Assembly: GCA_002480015.1 (NCBI GenBank)
Contig: DLQD01000135.1
Location: 1-6,585 of the forward strand
Direction of reading: 5' to 3'
Length of the DNA: 6,585 nt
Source of the DNA: Opitutia bacterium UBA7441
GTDB taxonomy: Bacteria > Verrucomicrobiota > Verrucomicrobiia > Opitutales > Coraliomargaritaceae
Positions 6,494 to 6,585 of this stretch are shown here, in pieces. How positions within the stretch are numbered: position 1 is the stretch's first letter; every line of letters starts with the position of its first letter. The notes under the pieces are model-generated. The model searched no databases, was not told where the DNA came from, and saw nothing but the letters and a program-made list of their open reading frames with translations. A program made the translations under genes and the position numbers.

Positions 6494-6585
6494 ATGTCAA
6501 AGCGCACAAATTTCGGTCAACTTAAGGAAGTTATCCAGCCACCCAACCTGATTGAAAATCAGGTCGATTCCTATAAGGAATTTCT
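6494..6585 (+). CDS. rpoB: DNA-directed RNA polymerase beta subunit, N-terminal fragment
   Basis: The first 30 codons of a gene running off the window. The translation starts MSKRTNFGQLKEVIQPPN and continues LIENQVDSYKEF, matching the N-terminal RpoB pattern in which a basic segment with an FG pair is followed by PNLIE, a QLDSY-like element and a KEF/KFL motif. The position after rplL supports it. The beta subunit forms half of the polymerase catalytic cleft and the rifampicin site, both outside the window. The N-terminus before the FG pair is shorter than in E. coli. Only a weak ribosome binding site is seen (CGGA about 9 nt upstream), so the start is chosen by homology. Confidence 0.95.
   Translation, partial: MSKRTNFGQLKEVIQPPNLIENQVDSYKEF

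Overview
The window holds a core bacterial translation and transcription cluster. On the plus strand it reads: a TrhO-type tRNA hydroxylase, tRNA-Thr(GGU), tuf (EF-Tu), tRNA-Trp(CCA), secE, nusG, rplK, rplA, rplJ, rplL and the first codons of rpoB. The first 437 bases are the minus-strand 5' part of a DEAD-box RNA helicase gene cut by the window edge. The order tuf - tRNA-Trp - secE - nusG - rplKAJL - rpoB is the classical one of many bacteria, and no mobile element, CRISPR array or phage gene is visible. The EF-Tu sequence, with a strongly altered switch I, and the short RpoB N-terminus suggest Verrucomicrobiota, probably class Opitutae (Puniceicoccales or Coraliomargarita-like). This placement is from memory of such proteins and was not searched.

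Regions: 1-437 helicase (minus). 438-665 is a divergent intergenic region with a perfect TTGACA and an AT-rich 8-bp inverted repeat. 666-1502 trhO. 1503-1737 is a spacer with a hairpin that may end trhO. 1738-1812 tRNA-Thr, 1869-3059 tuf, a hairpin terminator at 3088-3114, 3151-3226 tRNA-Trp, 3236-3439 secE and 3511-4089 nusG. 4096-5811 holds rplK, rplA and rplJ. 5812-5952 is a structured spacer, 5953-6330 rplL, a very strong terminator/attenuator lies at 6372-6427, and rpoB starts at 6494.

The genes work together in making protein and RNA. EF-Tu delivers aminoacyl-tRNA. L11, L10 and L12 form the GTPase-associated region and stalk that EF-Tu contacts, and L1 forms the mobile stalk at the E site. 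NusG couples RNA polymerase to the ribosome, RpoB is the polymerase beta subunit, and SecE is part of the export channel. TrhO and the helicase act on tRNA and structured RNA.

The unusual points are: an EF-Tu lacking the RGITI form of switch I and lacking the arginine equivalent to E. coli R333; a predicted three-way-junction RNA just before rplL, laid out like the 23S rRNA GTPase-associated centre; a 20-bp hairpin plus U-tract between rplL and rpoB; a secE start only 9 nt after the tRNA-Trp CCA; a trhO product without the expected C-terminal cysteines; and a mixture of strong Shine-Dalgarno and Shine-Dalgarno-free starts within one cluster.
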